Source: Phragmites australis
Lineage: Eukaryota; Streptophyta; Magnoliopsida; Poales; Poaceae
Length of the DNA: 64,000 nucleotides
NCBI RefSeq assembly: GCF_958298935.1
Contig: NC_084932.1
Location: 12,255,501-12,319,500 of the forward strand
Direction: 5' to 3'
Notes under the pieces: model-generated
Seen by the model: only the letters and a program-made list of their open reading frames with translations
What the model was told of the DNA's origin: nothing
Databases searched by the model: none
Position numbers and translations under genes: made by a program
Part shown: one piece after another, positions 11,347 through 23,379 of the stretch
Layout of the letters: each line of letters starts with the position of its first letter
Numbering within the stretch: position 1 is the stretch's first letter

Positions 11347-11395
11347 GCGCGCCGTCCATGGGGATCTCGAACACAGAAGTGCTAAGAGAGGTAGG
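11347..11395 (+). promoter_or_regulatory. Element B leader / primer-binding region
   Basis: Directly after the 5' LTR comes GCGCGCCGTCCATGGGG, the position of the primer-binding site for reverse transcription. The matching tRNA cannot be named from sequence alone. Confidence 0.45.
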
Positions 11396-11990
11396 ATGCC
11401 ACCCAAGAAGAAAACCACCAAGGCCGTAACAACAGCAACCGACCCCCGGATCACGCCCGTGCTATAGTCCAGGTGACTAAACACAGGCCACACCGATGAT
11501 GGCCCCTCCAACCATTGGAGACGAGGGCCTTACAGCCACCATCGACCCAGCCATGGCCATAGCTAAGGTCGGCACTGAAGGGCCCTCTACCTCAGAGACC
11601 CAATAGCAAAGTGAGGCCCCTGCTGCACCCCTAGGGGCTGCGACCGGCGTCAACGAGTGTCATCATGCATGACGGTGCTCCTGACCAATATGAAGGAACT
11701 ACAAACAACCCTGGAGGTCGAGCAGCAAGCTTCCAGCACGACCACCGTTGACCCCGTGATGACCGGCACTATTTTGCCCCAAGCCCTACTGGTCGATGAA
11801 CTCTTCGACACTAGGACCCTGCACGTTCGGCCTTCGGAGCCTCGGGGCCGACGTCCCGAGGATCCTCTGCAAGACTACGACTCTCCCCTGTAGGCTGACC
11901 TACAGGCTACGCCCTTCTCGGAGGACTTTTGGGCCCCAAAGCTACCTAAGTTCAAAGGTATTCAGATCCCGATGAGTTTTTCTGCCATCT
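11396..11990 (+). pseudogene. Tat-type gag, truncated
   Basis: ATG at 11396 opens MPPKKKTTKAVTT and meets a stop after about 23 codons. A further frame (11657-11893) has VLLTNMKELQTTLEVEQQ and later DPLQDYDSPL. A short piece near 11920 (PFSEDFWAPKLPKFKGIQIP) resembles the segment just before the Tat Gag core. The core itself and everything downstream are gone; the sequence passes into non-coding repeats at ~11985. Confidence 0.65.
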
Positions 11991-12265
11991 TTAAGGTCTA
12001 GCTAAACTACGTGGCGGAGAGGCAAAGACCGCTCCGACATCTTAAAGGCATTGCCTCTTTGCCGAACAAGCATAAGACCCTCCGTCATCTTTAAGACCTG
12101 GCTCACCTACATGGAAGAGGGATAACCTCCAAGGCATCTTGAAGGCCTAGCTTCCGTGCCAAAAAGGATTCATACAAAGTAAGGATCCTCCAGTACCTTG
12201 AAGACTAAAAGTCTTGGTGACAAAATCATCTGACCCCTCCGGTATCTTGAAGGCCTAGCCTCCGT
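11985..12265. repeat. Imperfect repeats, CATCTTGAAGGCCTAGC type
   Basis: Five to six spaced copies of a motif around CATCTTGAAGGCCTAGCTTC (for example near 11989, 12035, 12088, 12137 and 12246). Such arrays are common in the non-coding part of grass Tat elements. No function is inferred. Confidence 0.6.
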
Positions 12266-12726
12266 ACTACAAGGCGTCGAACATCGAAATGTTATTAAAC
12301 GATATGCTCTTCCCTTCTCACGCCTAACACAACGCAGTACCCCTTGGATCTCGCACCTTGTGGCCGCTAACAGCCACATAATGCGAAGTGTCTAGCATAG
12401 AGGGCACAGGTGAAGTGTTGATATGATAACGAAGCATTGATACAATAAATTATAAATATCAAAAAACAAAGCTAACACGAATACAAGTTTATTTATACAT
12501 GACATACAAAGAGTTTGCATTCAGCTAATCACTGTACATCGAATCTATGCCTAGCAAACATGCTAGCCTGTTACGCCTCCCTGAAGTACTACGGGAGGAC
12601 GAGGGCGCTTGACCCCACACCTCCTAAGAATACCGCGGGACCTGGAGAATTGATACTGGTAACTACGCACAGGGGGTCGACACGAATCCCCTCCACGGAG
12701 GGTGTTGCTGCCTGAAACAAAACCCC

Positions 12727-13260
12727 TCAGCCTCGGGAAGATGAAGGATCTGCTGGGAAGGGATACGAGTTGAAGGCTAAGAAATCTAGCTCTTCCCCCT
12801 GCTCCTTCAGCGGGGACTCCGTAGCCTGTAACTCCTCTAAAATAGGCTCAAGGATTTCAGAAGGCACCCTTCCGTCAGAATCCCAAGGGAGGACAAGGCG
12901 TCGAAAGAAGCAAGAGCCAGTAACCTCCCGGGCTATTCTTGCTGCACACCAGTCATCCTTTGCAACAAAATAGACATTAGGAGCAGATGCAAGGGGGCCC
13001 TCCAGCTCGATCTTGACCAAGACATTGGCGGCCACCTTCGGATCCACGCACCCTTGGAATCATGGGCATAACAAAGTGACTCCGCCGCCTGATAGACAGA
13101 GTGGCCTCGGATGCTCCAGACACACTTGATCGCTCCCCGGAGGCACCATCCCAGATTTGGCTTCGGGCCACCGCACCTATGCACACATATCGGACTCCAG
13201 TTAGCCTCGAAGGCACAAACACTCCAGAACAACACAGGCGAACCACAAGAATGCAGACAT
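12727..13260 (-). pseudogene. Antisense ORF segment in element B, product unknown
   Basis: The minus frame 12727-13047 encodes DPKVAANVLVKIELEGPLAS, then WDSDGRVPSEILEPILEELQ and an acidic tail. It is antisense to the element and probably the C-terminal exon of the antisense ORF that starts near 16.8 kb, or a second one. I recognise no domain. The sequence upstream (13050-13260) is open in overlapping frames, so an exon boundary is likely near 13047. Confidence 0.45.
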
Positions 13261-13376
13261 GACTCCATTTATACAAGAAAAAAGTCCAAATACATAAAGG
13301 ACAAGTGGGTAGTCAACATACTAAGACCTTGACCCCCTTCGGAAAGAAAGAAAGCAAAATAACAGACAACCTGTGT

Positions 13377-14320
13377 TGCGCATTTGCCAGATCTTCTGAA
13401 GGTAATATGATAAGTCGATTAGTGGAGTTTTGACATTGATGATCAAAAGGCTCCAATCAGAACAGATCAAGAACAGTCACAACCACTACACCACTACTTC
13501 GTAGTTATCAGTCGTGCCAAGACGCGGTTGACCTCACCAAGAAGGATTTTCTTGCAAGCGAAACAAGAACACAAGAAAGAACAGGTAGATGCAATCTAAA
13601 TATTGCTAATTACCAATGAAGCACTTGAGTTTGGGGTTCAACAAATCGATAAATGGCGAAACTGTATTAAACAGAATAATCTAAGCTAAACCCAAGCCTA
13701 AACTATGACAACTACTGTGTATATATAGGGGGGCATGAGGAGGTCGACCTAGGGTGTTGCAACCATTGAGAGAGGCATGCACAACCTAGACTCCGACTCG
13801 GACAAGATTATAAAACCTAGCAGGGTTCAAAACGGTGATGCGACACCTTATTCCTTTAACTCTGACTAAACAATAAGGAATATTGGTTGACGCTCATATG
13901 CATTGGAAAGGGCTCGTTGTAAGCTTTCCAGAATGTCCAAGATTGTCTAAAACGGACTTCGTATGAGAGAGTTATGCCCGTTTTACTAACTTGCTGTCCT
14001 GGAACTAGACTTTGACCACAACTTTGACCACGACCATGACTTCGACCATGACCACGACTAGAGCTCAGCCTTGAGGCCGAGTAGACTTGGCCTTCGAGGT
14101 GTGACATCCGAATAAGGTTGTGGTGCTTCTCCCATATTCCTATGCAATAAAACATAATAGCAATTTAGTAGTAATCCATCAAAGGAAACATAAACAGCAA
14201 GGAACGAGTTCACCTGGTGGTCTAATTGTCGTGCATGTTCTCTTCTAATTGGACCTTGTATGATTTGAGGATTATTGATGGTATTGATCGTATCCGAAGG
14301 AGCCATGGGTTCATCAACCT
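13377..14320 (-). mobile_element. Ty3/gypsy 3' fragment (end of pol plus LTR) inside element B
   Basis: On the minus strand, 14110-14320 encodes a tail, PIRREHARQLDHQVNSFL and later LLHRNMGEAP, like the GPITRxRAKxLNxQV.SFL C-terminal tails of some grass gypsy polyproteins. It is followed by a possible LTR (TGTCACACCTCGAAGG at 14107 downward, TATA-like CTATATATACACAG near 13717-13730, end near 13377). The fragment interrupts the antisense ORF of element B. No matching target duplication was found, so both limits are approximate and the rest of that element is missing. Confidence 0.55.
13999..14060. repeat. Short tandem repeat (TTTGACCACGAC-like)
   Basis: Four to five copies of an 11-12 base unit (CTTTGACCACAA, CTTTGACCACGA, CATGACTTCGAC, CATGACCACGAC) inside the gypsy fragment's LTR. 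Confidence 0.7.
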
Positions 14321-14329
14321 GAAACAAAG

Positions 14330-16847
14330 CTATACCTCCGGGGCATCCACACACGAAGACTGCTCCTGCGGGGCAACGGCGTGAAACGAAGGGCCTCTAG
14401 AGGGCTGCGGCACGCCTGCAAACTCCAGATGAGGGACTGGACCCCCCGACGAAGAACCCGGACAAAGACCTCCCAGGGCACATGGAGTCACCTGACCCGC
14501 CATATAGCGCAGCGTGATGCTCTGGCCATGCCTTGCCCATAAGTTATGGCGGAAGTTCTCAAGAGCCACGCGGATCTCCAACAGAGGTGCCTCTGGCCAA
14601 AAACCCTAGATCATGGAGTCCGGCACCTGTTGCTCCAGTACCTCGAAGGGACCAACCCATGCTTGGTGCAGCAGGGTCAGCTGGAGCGCCACAGCCACAC
14701 GTGTGCTGGACCTCACGTAGGTCTCCACGGCTCTAACCATGACCTTCGTAGCAGAACAAAGCTAGAAGAGCGGCATAATCGATGCCTCTGAGTCAGAAGG
14801 GTAGTGGCAGACACTGGCCCCAAGGCCGCTCATAGCATCGGAGGTGATTGAGGCAACGTCTGACACAAGAGCAGCTAACTATTGGCATTCCGAGCGTAGT
14901 GACACCTCCGATGCTCGAGTCTCCTTCAGCTCTCACTGCACCTCACCCACCGTAGCCCGAAGGGTCACAACATCACCTTCGGGCAGCACACGGGCTGCGT
15001 TGGCCTCATCAGTGAACTCCCGCGTGTCTCAGAGATCTTCAGTAGCCTTCTACGCCTCATCCTCTGCATGCTCCACTTCAAAACCTCCTCCCACCGGAGA
15101 CCCTCCTCACGCTCGCGGAGCACCGTCTCCCCCTGAAGTCGAGCCTCCAAAGACTCCACCTCCTTCCAGGCCTCCTCCAAGGCTTAATGAAGGCGTTCAA
15201 CCTTGTCATGAGCCGCAGCCAAGGCCTGGCGCCCCCATCTCTTAGTGCCCTCATCAAAATTACTTCCTAAGAGGCACAACAGGAGGAGAAAAAGGACCAG
15301 ATGAGCTACTCAGAACTTGACACCAGACTCAGCAAATCGCGACTCAAATTGATGACCTTTTAAGGCCGTCGCTTCCAGACGGGTCTGCACTTCCTGCAAA
15401 GGACGCTCGGCCAATGATTGCTTACCTCTCCACTTCGAAGAAGGGAGGAGGCCGCAACGAAGGCCCTTGATGCCTCCAGGCCGACAATATTCAAAGGGGC
15501 CAGGTCCTTCTCCCGGTCACCACCACCGAGCTGACCCTCACCTCCAGATAGGTCGCCCATGCTTCCAACCCACCTCTGACGCTTCCTGCATACCAGCGGC
15601 ACCTCGGACAACTCAGCCATCAAGCCGGTATGCGATCCTTCGGAGACAGAAGACCGTCGGGCCTAGAGTGGCCTCGCACGAACCGTGGGAGTTGCACGCA
15701 CTCATTTCCCAGTAGCCTTAGGCTCCGACAGATTATGCATGAGTAGGTGGGCCTAGGATCACCTCCGCGATCTCCACCGCACGCTCCAGTAGAAGGCAGC
15801 TCTCTAAAATAAAAAGGAGGCTCACATCCACGGGTTAAAAACCAGGCAAACAAAGAGAACTCACAAAAGTAACATGAGGGGGGGGGGCGAGTACACTTTC
15901 GGACACTCTTCTGCACCTTGCTTGAAGGTGTAGTCCAAGCCCATCTGAAGGGGCCAGATACGCAACTTGGTGAACTCCTCCATGAGGTAACGCATGCTCA
16001 TCTTCACAGCCACCCTCCGAAGAAGGGACCGTCGCAAAGCAAACTGGTCTTCTGCGATCCCCATCTCTGACTCTGGGACATACGTGATGTCCCGGTTGGT
16101 GGAGCAAAGGGGTGGTGTACAACCTATGTCATAGAAAAACTATCACTGCAACCAGCCGGTATACCACCGACCATTAATAGCCTTCGCCAGGAAGACATCT
16201 GGACGTTAACACTGCCGAAGCTGAGGGGCCTCTTTGTCCCATCACCCTTGATCATCTTCAGCTGGCAGCTGGCAAAGTGGAGGGCCGCAAAGAAATCCGC
16301 CCTCCCTTCACACCCCTCCACCCACATGGCCCACTCGAAGGTGGCCAGGCAGGCGATGGCATTGGCATGGAGCTGTGGAAGGTCCATGTAGTAGTGGCGG
16401 AGCACCTCCTTGAGCAGCGGCACCGACAGAAAGCCTAGGCCTGCTTCGAAGAAAGCTTCGAACACCACAACCTCATGGGCTAGAGGCTCTGGAACCTCCT
16501 CATCCAGCGGGGGGACCGAGTGACGGCCCTAGAGGGAATCTTCCCTTCCCAAACCATCCGGTCAAGCTCCTCGTCATCGATGGTAGACACCCCCAGCACA
16601 GTGGTCTGCTAGTGATGACTTCTACTAGTGTGGCGGAGCTCCACCCCTTGCGACGGCCCATCAGCAACAGAGGAATCGGCACCACCTGAGGGCCCCCCGC
16701 CATGGCCGCACTGGCGGCTTCACTCGCCGCTTGAGTTCCAGCTTCGCTCGGGGCACTCAAGCTAGCCATACGGATCGTAGGAGGATGGCGAAAGGCGCTA
16801 GACGACAAGGAAGAAAGAAGAACAACAGCTGATGCATGCACGCACAA
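14330..16847 (-). pseudogene. Antisense ORF of the Tat element (Transposase_28 / 'putative gypsy type transposon' family)
   Basis: Runs opposite to element B. In order on the minus strand: an Ala-rich start (MASLSAPSEAGTQAASEAA, near 16768); the conserved core at 16124-16468 (VFEAFFEAGLGFLSVPLLKE and LHANAIACLATFEWAMWVEG); KLRIWPLQMGLDYTFKQGAEE (15861-16064); a coiled-coil stretch (EEAWKEVESLEARLQGETVL, 14965-15180); and a C-terminal piece (MEIRVALENFRHNLWARHGQ, 14330-14581). The core matches the family found as an antisense ORF near the 3' end of grass Tat elements. Several frameshifts break it, and an intron is possible near 15890. Its function in living elements is unknown. Confidence 0.75.
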
Positions 16848-17277
16848 AGCAAGAAAAATTGGAGAAAAAGGGTAGATGAGAATGAGGCGTAGGCAAAAAG
16901 GCCGCTCAGGGTAATCCCTCTCCTTATAAAGATAAGGGAGAGATTACCTCCCATAGAAAGGTGGGCACATGCCCTATCAGTTCGCCTACCAGTCCACGAT
17001 CACGGGGGAGCGGAACCGCCCCCTATGACCCCCAACCACAAGACGCCACATGTCCCACGTCCGCCACACAAGACGTAATCGTGCCTTTCTTCACAGGGCA
17101 AATTCAATGCCCCTTATCACCAACATCATCAAACGGACAGTCCAGATCAAGTGGTTCGAATCCTCCGAGATAAGCCAAGTGATACTAGGGACCATGAGCC
17201 ATCAACGGCAAAGCTAGGGACTGCCGGAGGTCCTGCTCCAAAAGAACCGCGAGCCCACCACTTCGCTGGCCGCCCTC

Positions 17278-17289
17278 ACGAGGGGCTAC
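17278..17289 (+). promoter_or_regulatory. Polypurine tract of element B
   Basis: ACGAGGGGCTAC lies directly before the 3' LTR. This is the expected site for plus-strand priming and contains the GAGGGG core usual in Tat elements. Confidence 0.65.
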
Positions 17290-18109
17290 TATTGGGGTCC
17301 GTTGTTACGGACCTCTGATGGCCCCATGGCTCAGCTAGCCCATGCCCATGGAGCCATGCCTCCCGAAGCCTCCATCTCCCAGAGCCATGCCTCCCGAAGC
17401 CTCCATCTGCCAGGGCCATGCCTCCTAAAGCCTCCATCTCCTGGAGCCATGCCTCTAGAAGCCTCCATCTCCTGGAGCCACCATCTTTGGGGCCCAGGTA
17501 GGCTTCCCGAAGGTTACAGGGTGAGTCATCCAGCCTCAAGAAAGATCGGCTAGAAGGGGAACGCCGATCATCCTTTGCCTACAAGGAAGTGACCGGCATT
17601 AAATACCTAGGTTAGTGGACGCCGTCCTGACACCCCAATACAATGGAGGTTATCCTGACACCCCTGATAACGTGGCGCCAGGCCGCAATTGGCGACCGGC
17701 TCACCCCTTAGGGTGTAGGCACCACAATAGTTACTATGGTATATATTTATCCTCTATGCAGGGTAAAAAGTAGTTATCCAGGACAAGACCCAATAATTCG
17801 GTTAGGCCCTAGATTTTTGTACATCGTGATGACTTATACACTAAGCTACGTACCACCCTATAAATAGGGGGTCGTGGTAATCTGGGGGAAGGAGAGGTCA
17901 CAAGGAGAACACTCAAGGCAACACACATGAGATAGAGGTGCCAAAGCACTAAACCATGCTGTGATACACCCACCAGACCGATCCATTTTTCTACTATCAA
18001 TACATTTGTGGTCTCCCTTCCTCTCAAACTTCGTTTCCAAGCTTGAGTATCCTCCTTAGAAGAAACTCTCACCGTACTTGATTGGGCAAGATGATCTCTT
18101 TCTACAACA
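17290..18109 (+). repeat. Element B 3' LTR
   Basis: Opens TATTGGGGTCCGTTGTTACG (first bases mutated from TGTTGGGG) and ends GATCTCTTTCTACAACA at 18109, followed by the target copy GATAT. It contains about four 31-base repeats (17350-17480) and a TATA box, CCCTATAAATAGGGG, near 17852-17866. It is complete, unlike the 5' LTR. Confidence 0.88.
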
Positions 18110-18114
18110 GATAT
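18110..18114. repeat. Target-site duplication GATAT (right copy)
   Basis: Matches 10927-10931 exactly. Both copies directly flank the LTR termini of element B. Confidence 0.85.
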
Positions 18115-19792
18115 GGAATTCAAATAATCAAGACAGGGAAAGTAATGCATCAATATAGGTTCTACCCGTACCAAACCCAACAACATTTGAACTTATGCAT
18201 AACATACATAAAGCATATTTATCAATTTATATCATACGAGATCCAAATTATTGGGAGAAGTATGATTAGATGCTTGCCTTACTGCTTAGGTGATTGCTTA
18301 GTGTTTCCTGCGCAACACTCGCATAATCCCGGTAGATCAGCGTCGCCTTCAACTACGGTCGCGACGCGCTCCAGTTTTTGTTCACTATAGAAGAACATGT
18401 GCAATGATGAGTATGAATGAAATGCACAATATATGCTACAACATGCATAACACCAAGCTAAAGGTGTAAGACATACATAGGCATAATGAAACTTGCGATC
18501 TAAACAACGCCGAAAAAGTAATAGGAGGCTGGAAACTCTAGGTTGAACTTGGAGACTCTGGGTTTTGGAACCTCCAGGCTATCCTCTGGACTAGGGTCTC
18601 AGTTAGCCATTTGTGGATTAACCCAAAATCTCCGGGTGAGTCCAGGTACTCTAGGACAGGCCAGAAATTCCAGGTGAGGCTCCGAGTGGGGCTCACCGAT
18701 AACTACAAAATGAGTCTACCCGGACTCTCCGGATTTAACCAGACTCTCTGGGGTCTGGTCGAGTGGAGTTCTAAAGTGTTTTTCCTTGGTCGATTCCACT
18801 CACATGTTAAATATATGCTACACAAACAAATATATGCACTATACAAAGGGTTCTAGACTTAAATTACACATTAACTCCGCATGAATTTTGAATACAATTT
18901 GATGGGGTTTTTACTAGGCTACCCGGACTATCTGGGTTGATCTGGAGTATCCAGGTTGTCCAGAGAGGTTTCTTCGAGGGGAAAAACTTGACCGATTTGG
19001 TTTGCGAGCCTCTCCAAGTCAAAGGGAAACATGTTTGGGATAGTTCATAGAGTCTAGAACTAACTTACCAACCTATCAACACAATTCCTAACTCAAATCT
19101 CACCCAAGTCCTTATTTTAGCTCCAAAGCTCTAGAATTTAAGAAGTCACAACTTTAGCTCCAAACTAAAAATTGACAAACCAAATCATGCATTCTTTCCA
19201 TGGGAACCCTAAGGGACTTACCCGTGGTGCTTGTGCAGGTTGGTGACTGTTGGGGGATGGAGGAAATGCTCGGGAAGAGGAAGAACGTCGGTGTTCCTCG
19301 TTCATTAACAAAGAACACCAAAATGAGTCAAAACCGGCTCAAATCTTCCGGGAAAACAAAAATAAATTGGACTGATGGGTAGCTTATGAGCTCGTGATCG
19401 TGTGAGTACCACATGCATATCTCAAATCCTTCTCTTGAGATCGGATTTCGGGGAGAGAGAGACTGCTTGAGAGAGGGAGGGAGAGAGGAAGCTCTCAGCT
19501 TCTTGGGCCGGTTGGGAGCACAGGAGTGAGAGAGAGGGGGTGGGTGGGGCATCTGCTGCCCATGAGGGAGAGAGAGGGGTGGTTGGCCCACTCCAGTGAG
19601 GCCCATGTTTTAGATAAACAAGACATTTCCAATGCAATTTTTATTCTTTTCTCTCTCGAATTACCTTCTCTCATCCGATTGACTTTAAATGAATTGCACT
19701 AGCGTTCCAAAGTAAATTGCCCCAAAATTAATCATGACCCAAATGACGCATAATTAGACTCAATTAAATTATTACAGTTTCGAGACATGACA
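18115..19792 (-). repeat. Element D 3' LTR, U3-side part
   Basis: On the minus strand it opens at 19792 with TGTCATGTCTCGAAACTG, directly after the polypurine tract. The plus strand around 18530-18960 holds many loose copies of a CCGGACTCTCCGGG-like motif. A GA-rich run lies at 19450-19580. No gene seen. Confidence 0.68.
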
Positions 19793-19806
19793 AACCTCCC
19801 ACCTTA
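19793..19806 (-). promoter_or_regulatory. Polypurine tract of element D
   Basis: The minus strand reads TAAGGTGGGAGGTT immediately before the LTR start TGTCATG. This is where plus-strand DNA synthesis would be primed. Confidence 0.75.
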
Positions 19807-19942
19807 AACAAATCTCATCCTGAGATTTGGTATGAGTCGGGGAGAGTACAGTGACTCTGGGAACCTCGTGACTTGCAGAGTAACAAAAAGATTTGGGGAA
19901 TATCAATGGGCCATGTTGTGAGGAATAATACTAAAGTAACAC

Positions 19943-21340
19943 TCACAGGTTGGAGAAGAACTTAGGATGATCAGCACAAAGCTGATCTTCACGTTCCCAT
20001 GTGGATTCACCCTCGGAGTGATTACTCCTCTGAACCTTAAGGAACTTAATTGATTTTTGTCATGTCTTCCGTTCAGCTTCATCAAAGATGCGGATTGGAT
20101 ACTTGCAATAAGAAAGATCTGGTTGCAATTCTTGATTTGCCACCTCAATGACTTTGGTTGGGACTCGAATGCTTTTCTTCAATTGCGAGGCATGGAAGAC
20201 GTCTTGCACGACAGAAAGGGATGGATGTAGCCCCAGCTGATAAGCCACCTCACCACATCTAGCAACAATCCAAAAAGGGCCAACATAACAGGGTGCTAAC
20301 TTCTCCTTCATTTGAAAACACTATGTTCCTCTGAATGGAGAGACCTTACGATAGACAAAATCTCCAATCTTGAACTCCAGCTCACGCCGGTGATGGTCAA
20401 CATAGCTCTTCTGACAAGACTGAGCTGTGGGTAGATGCTGGCTAATAGTTAAGACTTGTTCTTCTGCCTCTTTGAACAAATCCGAGCCTAGAAAAGCTCT
20501 TTCACCGGACTCGAACGAATTCAATGGCGTTCAGCATCTTTGGTTGTAGAGAGCTTCGAATGGCGACATTTCAATGCTTGCTTGATAACTGTTGTTGTAG
20601 GAGAATTCTGCAAATGGCAAGCAAATTTCTCGCTTCTTGGCATACATAAGAACACAAGCCCGTAACATATCTTCTAAGATCTGGTTCACCCTCTCAGTCT
20701 GGCCACCGGTCTGAGGGTGGTATGCGGTACTATGGAAGAGCTCGCCCATTGCCTCATGAAGACTCCTCTAGAAAAGAGAAGTGAACTGAGTGCCTCAATC
20801 AGAGATGATTTTCTTTGAAATTCCATGGAGGCCAACAATCCTAGTGAGGTACTACTCTGCATATTGCTTGACTGAGTATGTGGTCTTGACGGGTAAGAAA
20901 TGAGTGGACTTTGTCAATCAATCCACAATGACCCAAATCGAGTCATACCCGTGAGATGTTTTAGGCAATCCAATGATGAAATCCATTCCGATCTCTTCCC
21001 TCTTCCAGGAGGGAATAGTTAAAGGCTGGAGTGTACTGGCCAGCTTGAGATGTTTGGTCGTCACTCTCCGGCAAACATCACATGCAGCAACATATCGGGC
21101 GATTTCACGCTTCATGCGAGTCGACCAGAATCTGGAATTGAGGTCCCAGTACATCTTAGTATTCCTGGGATGGATGGATAGCAAAAAATCATGAGCCTCA
21201 TCTATAATCTTCTTTTTCAATTCCGGGATTTTTGGGACCACTAGTCTCTTCCCGAACCACAATACACCTTCATTGCTCAGGGTGAAGCATTTGGCTTGCC
21301 CCTCCTTGATCTTGTCACAGAACTTTTCCATGCCTTTATC
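19943..21340 (-). pseudogene. Element D integrase and chromodomain
   Basis: Pieces in order on the minus strand: the zinc-binding region and start of the core (HDFLLSIHPRNTKMYWDL, then CDVCRR; MDFIIGLPKTSHGYDSIWVIVD) at 20918-21331; the core end (STAYHPQTGGQTERVNQILED) at 20531-20749; the C-terminal part (VYRKVSPFRGT; CYVGPFWIVARCGEVAYQLGL) at 20060-20524; then PIRIFDEAERKT, a stop, and a chromodomain tail (WEREDQLCADHPKFF) ending at a TGA, 19943-19945. The chromodomain would target integration to marked chromatin in active relatives. Several stops separate the blocks. Confidence 0.88.
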
Positions 21341-22720
21341 TTTGTTCTAAACTTCCTTGATTTCATCCAGGAGGGTGAACTTGATCTCCAAATTTGCAAA
21401 AAAAATCCCTCTAGACCCATCTGAAGTCTGAGCCTTCTGAAGTCATCACAAAGCATGGTGACTCTAGGCTGGAGTGAGAGACAATTGCATTGAGCCTTCT
21501 GGTTCAGTGCATCGGTGAAAACATTCACCATACTGGGATGATAATGGACCTCTAAGTCATGATCTTTGATTCTCTCAAGCCACCTTCTTCGCCTCCTATT
21601 TAGATCATCTTGAGTGAAAATGTATTTGAGGCTCTTGTGATCCGTATAGAGATGGCAAAGGATTACCCAATAGGTAATGACGCCAAATCTTTAGAGTGTG
21701 TACAACTGCAACAAGTTCTAAGTCATGAGTGGGATAATTTTCTTCATGCCGCTCCAGTTGACATGAAGCATATGCAACCACTCAGCCTTCTTGCATGATA
21801 ACACATTCGAAGCCTATGCTGGACGCATCACAATAGACATTGAATCCCTTGTCCACTTCAGGCTAACCCAAAATGAGAGTGGTCGTGAGTAATTTCTTCA
21901 AGCTCTGGAAAGCTGATTCACAGTCGTTAATCCACTCGAATGCATTCCCATGCTTTAATAGATCAGTCATGGGCTTGGTGATCTTGGCAAAATTCTTGAT
22001 GAACCGATGGTAATAACTCGCAAGTCCGAGAAAACTCCAGATATCAGTGACACTCTTGGGCTGGGCACAATTGAGAACTTGTACTTTGCCTAGGTCGACA
22101 GTGACACCGTCCTCCAATAAGACATGACCCAAAAAGGCAAATTCCTTGAGCAGAACTCGCTCTTGCTGAACTTGGCATAGAGATGATGGTCTCGAAGCCG
22201 GCCAAGAACAACTCAAAGGTGATTTGCATGCTCCTCTTCGGTCTTGGAGTAGATGAGAATATCATTGATGAAAACCACAATCAACTTGTCAAGTTCCTCC
22301 ATGAAGATTGTGTTCATCAAATATATGAAAAATGCCGATGCATTTTCTAAGCCGAAAGACATGACGGTGAACTCATAATGCCCATAACAGGTCGAGAAAG
22401 CTGTCTTCGAAATATGCTCCAGTCGGATCTTGATTTGGTGGTAACCCAGCCTCAAGTCAATCTTAGAGAAAACCCGGGCACCGGTCAATTGATCGAACAA
22501 AATATCAATCTGAGGGAGTGGATACTTGTTCTTGCTCATGACAGCATTGAGCAGGCGATAATCCACACACATCCGTAGAGTGCCATTTTTCTTCTTCACA
22601 AAGAGTGCCAGACATCCCCAGGGTGAGGGGCTTGAACGAATAAAACCCTTTGCAAGCAGCTCCCGAATTTGCTTCTCCAGTTCCGATAAGACCTCTTTGA
22701 AATTGGGGCTATACCGCGCA
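21341..22720 (-). pseudogene. Element D reverse transcriptase and RNase H
   Basis: The frame 22213-22599 has [63 protein letters not shown] and the active-site region [11 protein letters not shown]. The expected FxDD has become FIND (Asn codon 22264-22266). The connection (FLGLASYYHRFIKNFAKIT) is at 21863-22216. The RNase H region (about 21540-21860) is badly broken; only its C-terminal end, reading MVNVFTDALNQKAQ at 21531 where ADALSRK is usual, is clear. Confidence 0.85.
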
Positions 22721-22949
22721 ATGACTCAATAGAGAACTCCACGGGTCGGTCGGGTGGCATTCCTGGCAATTCTTCTGGGAAGACATCAGGAAATTCACAA
22801 AAGACTGGAATATCTAGGAGATCAGTGGCTATGACAACCTTCAGAGCATATAGGTGGAGACCTCCCTCTCTAAGGTGAAGAGAAATCCGATCACCCTTGG
22901 GACTTTTGAGATAAACGGCTCTCTTGACGCAATCAATCCGAGCACCATA

Positions 22950-23234
22950 TTTAGTTAGCTAATTCATTCCTAATATAAGGTCTACTCCTCTAGTGTCAAG
23001 GAGGATCATATTTGCAGAAAAATGAACTCCTTCAATAAGAATCTTGGCCTTCTAAATAACTCGCTTGGTCTTTAACTTAGTCCATGGTCCGTCAATGATA
23101 TAGGAAGAAGGCAAGGTCTCGGTGGCTAACTTATGGCTCAAAACATAACTATCCCTGATAAAACAATGAGATGCCCCCAAATCAAAGAGAACAACTACCC
23201 TATGAGAATTTACAAGTAGCATACTGACGAGCAC
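22950..23234 (-). pseudogene. Element D aspartic protease, motif altered
   Basis: LLVNSHRVVVLFDLGASHCFI is the gypsy retropepsin block; the active-site D-S/T-G-A reads D-L-G-A. The domain ends with a stop after TKLKTKRVI. Loss of the Ser/Thr next to the catalytic Asp should impair the enzyme. Confidence 0.75.
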
Positions 23235-23379
23235 GTTGTTGTCCTCTCGAGGTCCTCTCGAGCACCGTCGATGGTGGTGTGGCGCGCTTGAGCACGCTTG
23301 GGGATGTGCGTAGCCTTGGAAGATTGTGAAGTGGGTTGAGGAGGTGGTGTGGCCTTGGAGCAGTTACCACAGTCCCAGC

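Larger units (their letters stand above)
10932..18109 (+). mobile_element. Tat-like Ty3/gypsy element B, non-autonomous
   Basis: Bounded by the direct repeat GATAT (10927-10931 and 18110-18114). It has a shortened 5' LTR, a Gag start, no recognisable protease, RT, RNase H or integrase, an antisense ORF region, a GAGGGGC polypurine tract and a full 3' LTR. The LTR sequence, the leader GCGCGCCGTCCATGG and the antisense Transposase_28-type ORF fit the grass Tat lineage. Loss of pol with gag and the antisense ORF kept recalls known non-autonomous Tat derivatives. It holds a fragment of another gypsy at ~13377-14320. Confidence 0.88.

Noticed and set aside
10931..11511. Overlapping ORFs with repeated PEASIS/LHLLEPCL phrases
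   Set aside because: They are translations of the 31-base tandem repeat in the element B LTR, open on several frames because of repeat composition.
13377..14107. Clean solo LTR
   Set aside because: Polyprotein tail sequence is still attached upstream and no five-base target duplication was found, so it is a truncated element or captured fragment.
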